Shown here: piece by piece, positions 4,935 to 7,799 of the stretch
Numbering within the stretch: the stretch's first letter is position 1
Layout of the letters: every line of letters starts with the position of its first letter
Origin: Clostridia bacterium
GTDB lineage: Bacteria > Bacillota > Clostridia > Christensenellales > Borkfalkiaceae
Length of the DNA: 7,799 nt
Reading direction: 5' to 3'
Assembly: GCA_900769565.1 (NCBI GenBank)
Contig: CAAGHC010000013.1
Span: 1 to 7,799 of the forward strand
Program-made: the position numbers and the translations under genes
Notes under the pieces: generated by a model
Database searches by the model: none
Told to the model about the DNA's origin: nothing
The model's input: only the letters and a program-made list of their open reading frames with translations

Positions 4935-6802
4935 TTAAAAGATATATTTTTGATGCGATAGTTATAGGTAGTGGTTGTGCAGGGCTCAACTGTGCCGACT
5001 GGCTTAAAGATTTTGGCGTTGATAAGGTTGCAGTCGTTACTGAAGGCATAAACAAAGGCACGTCTAGAAATACGGGTAGCGATAAGCAAACCTACTACAA
5101 GTTATCTCTTTCGGGTGATGAAGGCGATAGCGTTATGAGTATGGCTAAAACCCTTTTTGACGGCGGTGCAATGGATGGTGACGTTGCGCTAGTCGAGGCT
5201 AGTAATTCGGTTAGAAGTTTTATTAAACTTGCCAACCTAGGCGTCAACTTCCCTACCAACGAGTACGGTGAGTACGTTGGTTATAAGACCGACCACGACC
5301 CGTTTAGAAGGGCTACGTCTATCGGGCCTTACACTTCTAAAAAGATGACCGAAGTTTTAGAAAGTTCGGTTAGGGCGAAAGGGATTGAGATTATAGACAA
5401 GTGTCAAGTAATCGAACTTCTCGTTAAGGACGGGGCGATAAACGGGGTGCTTGGCATAAACACGATTAGTGGTGAATTTATAGGCATAGAAAGTCCCAAC
5501 GTAATTTTGGCGACGGGTGGGCCTGCCGGTATATATCAAGACAGCGTGTATCCGTTAGGACATACGGGCAGTTCGGGTCTTGCCGTTAGTGCTGGCGTAG
5601 AGATGTGCAACCTTGCAGAATGGCAGTACGGACTAGCATCTATAGATTTTAGGTGGAACGTGTCGGGAACGTATCAGCAAGTTCTTCCTAGATACGTTTC
5701 GATAGATAGTAACGGTGTAGAACGTGAGTTCTTATTAGACTATCTAACCCCAGAGGAAATGCTAAAAAGTATTTTTCTTAAAGGTTACGAGTGGCCGTTT
5801 GACGTAAGGAAAATTTACGGGTCGTCCTACGTTGACCTGTTAGTTTATAACGAGAGTGTGGTTAAGGGCAGAACGGTTTACATGGACTTTACCAAAGAAC
5901 CGACGGGGCTTGAAAACGGGTTTGACCGTTTAGACCAAACTGCTTACGAATATCTTAAAAATTCAAACGCTTTGGTGTCGCTACCGATAGAGCGATTAAA
6001 GATAATGAACAAGGGTGCGATAGAACTTTACAAGTCGCACGGAATTGATATAGAAAAAGAGCCGTTAAAGATTGCAGTTTGCGCACAACACAATAACGGT
6101 GGCGTAAGGGTGGATAGCGATTATCAAACCAACGTAAAAGGCTTGTATGCGATAGGCGAAGCGTCGGGTGTATTCGGTATTTTTAGACCTGGTGGTACGG
6201 CTTTAAATTCCTGTCAGGTTGGCGGTCTTCGTTCGGCAAGGCACGTGGCGTATCTAGGCAAAAACAAGGTCGCAAGCGATTTTGAAAAGGTATTAGACGA
6301 CGCTGTAATGCGTGCAAAAGAACTTATAGATGCAACTTATGGTCAAACGGATACTTTACAGGATAAGCAGACCGAGTATAGAAAGGCGTTTAGTAAGAAT
6401 TTTGCATTCTTAAGAAATACCGAGCAAATGCGTGTCGGGTTAGAGGAAATAGAAAGGCAAAAGAGTGAGTTTATCGCTCAAAACAAGTGGAATAAGAAGG
6501 ATAGAATAGCAAGGCTGTTTAAGAATTTAGACGCTTTAACCGTTCAACAGGCAGTTGCCCAAAGTATGATTTATACGGCTGAAAATTTTGGGGCAAGAGG
6601 GTCGGGGTACGTTTGCGTAGACGACTTTATGAATAGAAAACCCGTGCCCGAAAACGAGCAAGGCAGAAGTAAAAAGGTCGTTACCGTATTAAAGGACGGA
6701 AAGATTTGTACGACTGACGTTAATGTAAAGCCCATTCCCGAAAGAGACTTATGGTTTGAAAGGGTATGGAAAGAATATAATCAAATAACTGAAAAAAATT
6801 AA
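4931..6802 (+). CDS. FAD-dependent oxidoreductase, fumarate reductase/succinate dehydrogenase flavoprotein-like
   Basis: A 623-residue FAD_binding_2-type flavoprotein. The N-terminal FAD motif is VIGSGCAG (11-18); ILATGG (192-197) and GLYAIGE (404-410) are further FAD contacts. Family active-site elements retained are His387 in QHNNGG (386-391) and Arg419 in FRPGGTALN (418-426), matching the substrate-binding His and Arg of fumarate reductases. Two hallmarks are absent: the Q-x-H-P motif reads WQYGLAS (231-237), and the covalent-FAD histidine region reads GTSRNTGSDKQ (43-53). Canonical fumarate reductase or L-aspartate oxidase activity is therefore unlikely. A C-terminal helical region (about 480-560) and a 60-residue tail follow. 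There is no signal peptide, FMN-binding domain or heme motif, so it is cytoplasmic with an unknown electron partner. The ATG at 4931 overlaps the SDR stop as ATGA. Likely role: reduction, dehydrogenation or reductive deoxygenation of a pathway intermediate. Confidence 0.88.
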   Translation: MIKRYIFDAIVIGSGCAGLNCADWLKDFGVDKVAVVTEGINKGTSRNTGSDKQTYYKLSLSGDEGDSVMSMAKTLFDGGAMDGDVALVEASNSVRSFIKLANLGVNFPTNEYGEYVGYKTDHDPFRRATSIGPYTSKKMTEVLESSVRAKGIEIIDKCQVIELLVKDGAINGVLGINTISGEFIGIESPNVILATGGPAGIYQDSVYPLGHTGSSGLAVSAGVEMCNLAEWQYGLASIDFRWNVSGTYQQVLPRYVSIDSNGVEREFLLDYLTPEEMLKSIFLKGYEWPFDVRKIYGSSYVDLLVYNESVVKGRTVYMDFTKEPTGLENGFDRLDQTAYEYLKNSNALVSLPIERLKIMNKGAIELYKSHGIDIEKEPLKIAVCAQHNNGGVRVDSDYQTNVKGLYAIGEASGVFGIFRPGGTALNSCQVGGLRSARHVAYLGKNKVASDFEKVLDDAVMRAKELIDATYGQTDTLQDKQTEYRKAFSKNFAFLRNTEQMRVGLEEIERQKSEFIAQNKWNKKDRIARLFKNLDALTVQQAVAQSMIYTAENFGARGSGYVCVDDFMNRKPVPENEQGRSKKVVTVLKDGKICTTDVNVKPIPERDLWFERVWKEYNQITEKN

Positions 6803-6807
6803 AGGAG
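6803..6807 (+). promoter_or_regulatory. Ribosome binding site for the hydroxyacid dehydrogenase gene
   Basis: AGGAG lies in the 15-base gap after the flavoprotein, starting two bases inside its boundary and ending 10 bases before the ATG at 6818. No terminator or promoter occurs in the gap, so the gene belongs to the same operon. Confidence 0.8.
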
Positions 6808-6817
6808 CAAAGTAGTT

Positions 6818-7799
6818 ATGAAAGCAATCTATCTATGTGCAGACGAAAGAAGTTTTAATAGGGTTTATCCTGAAAGTTTAAGGGAAAAGTTTGAAAAATT
6901 ATTCGATTTTATTCCCCAAAGACTAACCAAGAAAGATTTGGACAGCGTTGATACTAGCGACGTTGAGTTCTTATTCAGTACTTGGGGTATGCAAAGATTT
7001 ACTGATGAAGAAGTTGCAAAATACTTCCCGTCTTTAAAGGCAGTTTTTTATGCTGCAGGTACGGTGCAAGGTTTTGCCCCACAATTTTTAGACCGTGGTA
7101 TTAAGGTGTTTAGTGCGTGGAAGGCAAACGCCGTTCCGGTTGCAGAGTACACCGTTGCGCAAATTTTGCTTGCTAATAAGGGCTTTTATCAAGCTGAAAG
7201 AATTTGCAGAAAGAGTTATGACGATGCGTGGAAGTTTTTCGACAGATTCCCCGGCAACTACAACACTAAAGTAGGTATTTTGGGCTACGGTGCTATCGGC
7301 GCAGACGTAATCGAACTACTTAAAAACTTTAAGCTTGACGTGTGGCTATCTTCAACTAGCGTTACTAAAGAACGTGCAGAAGAACTTGGCGTAACCTTAA
7401 AGACTATGGACGAAATCTTCGAGCATTGCGACGTTATTTCAAACCATATTGCAAACAACCCCAAAACCCAAAAGATTATCGGAAGAAAGCAACTTGAAAT
7501 GATGAAAGACTACGCAACCCTTATCAATACCGGACGTGGCGCTCAAATTGACGAAGAAGTTCTTATCGAAGTTTTGGAAAAGAACCCGACGCTTACTGCA
7601 GTTCTTGACGTTACCGAACCCGAACCCCCCGTTGAAGGTAGCAAGCTTTACACCCTTGAAAACGTGGTGTTGACACCGCATATTGCAGGTAGTTCTGGTA
7701 AAGAAGTAGAACGTATGGCAGAATATATGCTTGAAGAAAGTCAAAGATTTGTTAAGGGCGAACAACTTCGCTACGAAGTAACCAAAGAAATGTTGGAGA
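6818..7799 (+). CDS. D-isomer-specific 2-hydroxyacid dehydrogenase (3' end cut by window)
   Basis: 327 complete codons are visible and no stop is reached, so the gene is open at the right edge; family members are about this size, so only a few residues may be missing. It is an NAD(P)-dependent 2-hydroxyacid dehydrogenase that interconverts a 2-oxoacid and a D-2-hydroxyacid. The nucleotide-binding motif is GYGAIG (156-161). The catalytic triad is Arg240 in NTGRG, Glu269 (or Glu267) in DVTEPEPP, and His288 in TPHIAG. The region around residues 98-118 (SAWKANAVPVAEYTVAQIL) is the usual substrate-domain hinge helix. It follows the flavoprotein by 15 bases with its own ribosome site and no terminator, as fourth gene of the operon. 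It may reduce or oxidise a 2-oxo or 2-hydroxy acid made in this pathway, or recycle NAD(H). Family is secure, substrate unknown. Confidence 0.92.
   Translation, partial: MKAIYLCADERSFNRVYPESLREKFEKLFDFIPQRLTKKDLDSVDTSDVEFLFSTWGMQRFTDEEVAKYFPSLKAVFYAAGTVQGFAPQFLDRGIKVFSAWKANAVPVAEYTVAQILLANKGFYQAERICRKSYDDAWKFFDRFPGNYNTKVGILGYGAIGADVIELLKNFKLDVWLSSTSVTKERAEELGVTLKTMDEIFEHCDVISNHIANNPKTQKIIGRKQLEMMKDYATLINTGRGAQIDEEVLIEVLEKNPTLTAVLDVTEPEPPVEGSKLYTLENVVLTPHIAGSSGKEVERMAEYMLEESQRFVKGEQLRYEVTKEMLE

Noticed and set aside
4574..5089. 171-codon open frame on the minus strand
   Set aside because: It lies entirely opposite the SDR and flavoprotein genes, has no recognisable domain or ribosome site, and reflects their codon pattern.
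7439..7765. 108-codon open frame on the minus strand
   Set aside because: It is antisense to the clear catalytic region of the hydroxyacid dehydrogenase and has no family features.
1..7799. CRISPR array, tRNA, rRNA or complete insertion sequence
   Set aside because: No regularly spaced direct repeats, cloverleaf, rRNA-like segment or transposase coding sequence was seen on either strand.

Overview
The window looks like a chromosomal segment of an anaerobic, low-to-moderate GC Bacillota (Firmicutes) bacterium, most likely an uncultured gut Clostridia lineage. The grounds are A/T-rich spacers, strong AGGAG-type ribosome sites, U-tract terminators, the standard genetic code, and enzyme families (an Old Yellow Enzyme with an Fe-S cysteine cluster, a fumarate-reductase-like flavoprotein) typical of gut anaerobes. 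The taxon is inference; no rRNA or other marker gene is present.

Layout. 1-110: non-coding, hairpin-rich sequence of uncertain origin. 114-137: terminator of a leftward gene. 160-642 (-): acetyltransferase very similar to spermidine/spermine acetyltransferases. 643-792: divergent promoter region. 793-1884 (+): cytoplasmic serine beta-lactamase-like hydrolase. 1898-1935: bidirectional terminator shared with the convergent AraC-family regulator at 1999-2823 (-). 2824-2995: divergent control region with a perfect 11-bp inverted repeat and promoters facing both ways. 2996-7799 (+): a tight operon of four oxidoreductases, namely an FMN/Fe-S Old Yellow Enzyme-type ene-reductase, a short-chain dehydrogenase, an FAD-dependent fumarate-reductase-like flavoprotein, and a D-2-hydroxyacid dehydrogenase that runs off the right edge.

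How the genes may work together. The regulator has an N-terminal cupin sensor domain and a C-terminal double helix-turn-helix, and it is transcribed divergently from the operon. It is probably the ligand-responsive switch, acting at the inverted repeat just upstream of the operon -35 box. The first three enzymes form the same class trio (ene-reductase, ketone reductase, fumarate-reductase-like flavoprotein) that gut bacteria use to convert daidzein to equol, and they also recall the bile-acid 7-dehydroxylation enzymes. The proteins here differ in size and motifs from those enzymes, so the analogy is only at class level. The most interesting reading is an uncharacterised inducible pathway that reduces or rearranges an unsaturated keto or hydroxy compound, with the fourth enzyme handling a 2-oxo/2-hydroxy acid. 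The substrate cannot be read from sequence.
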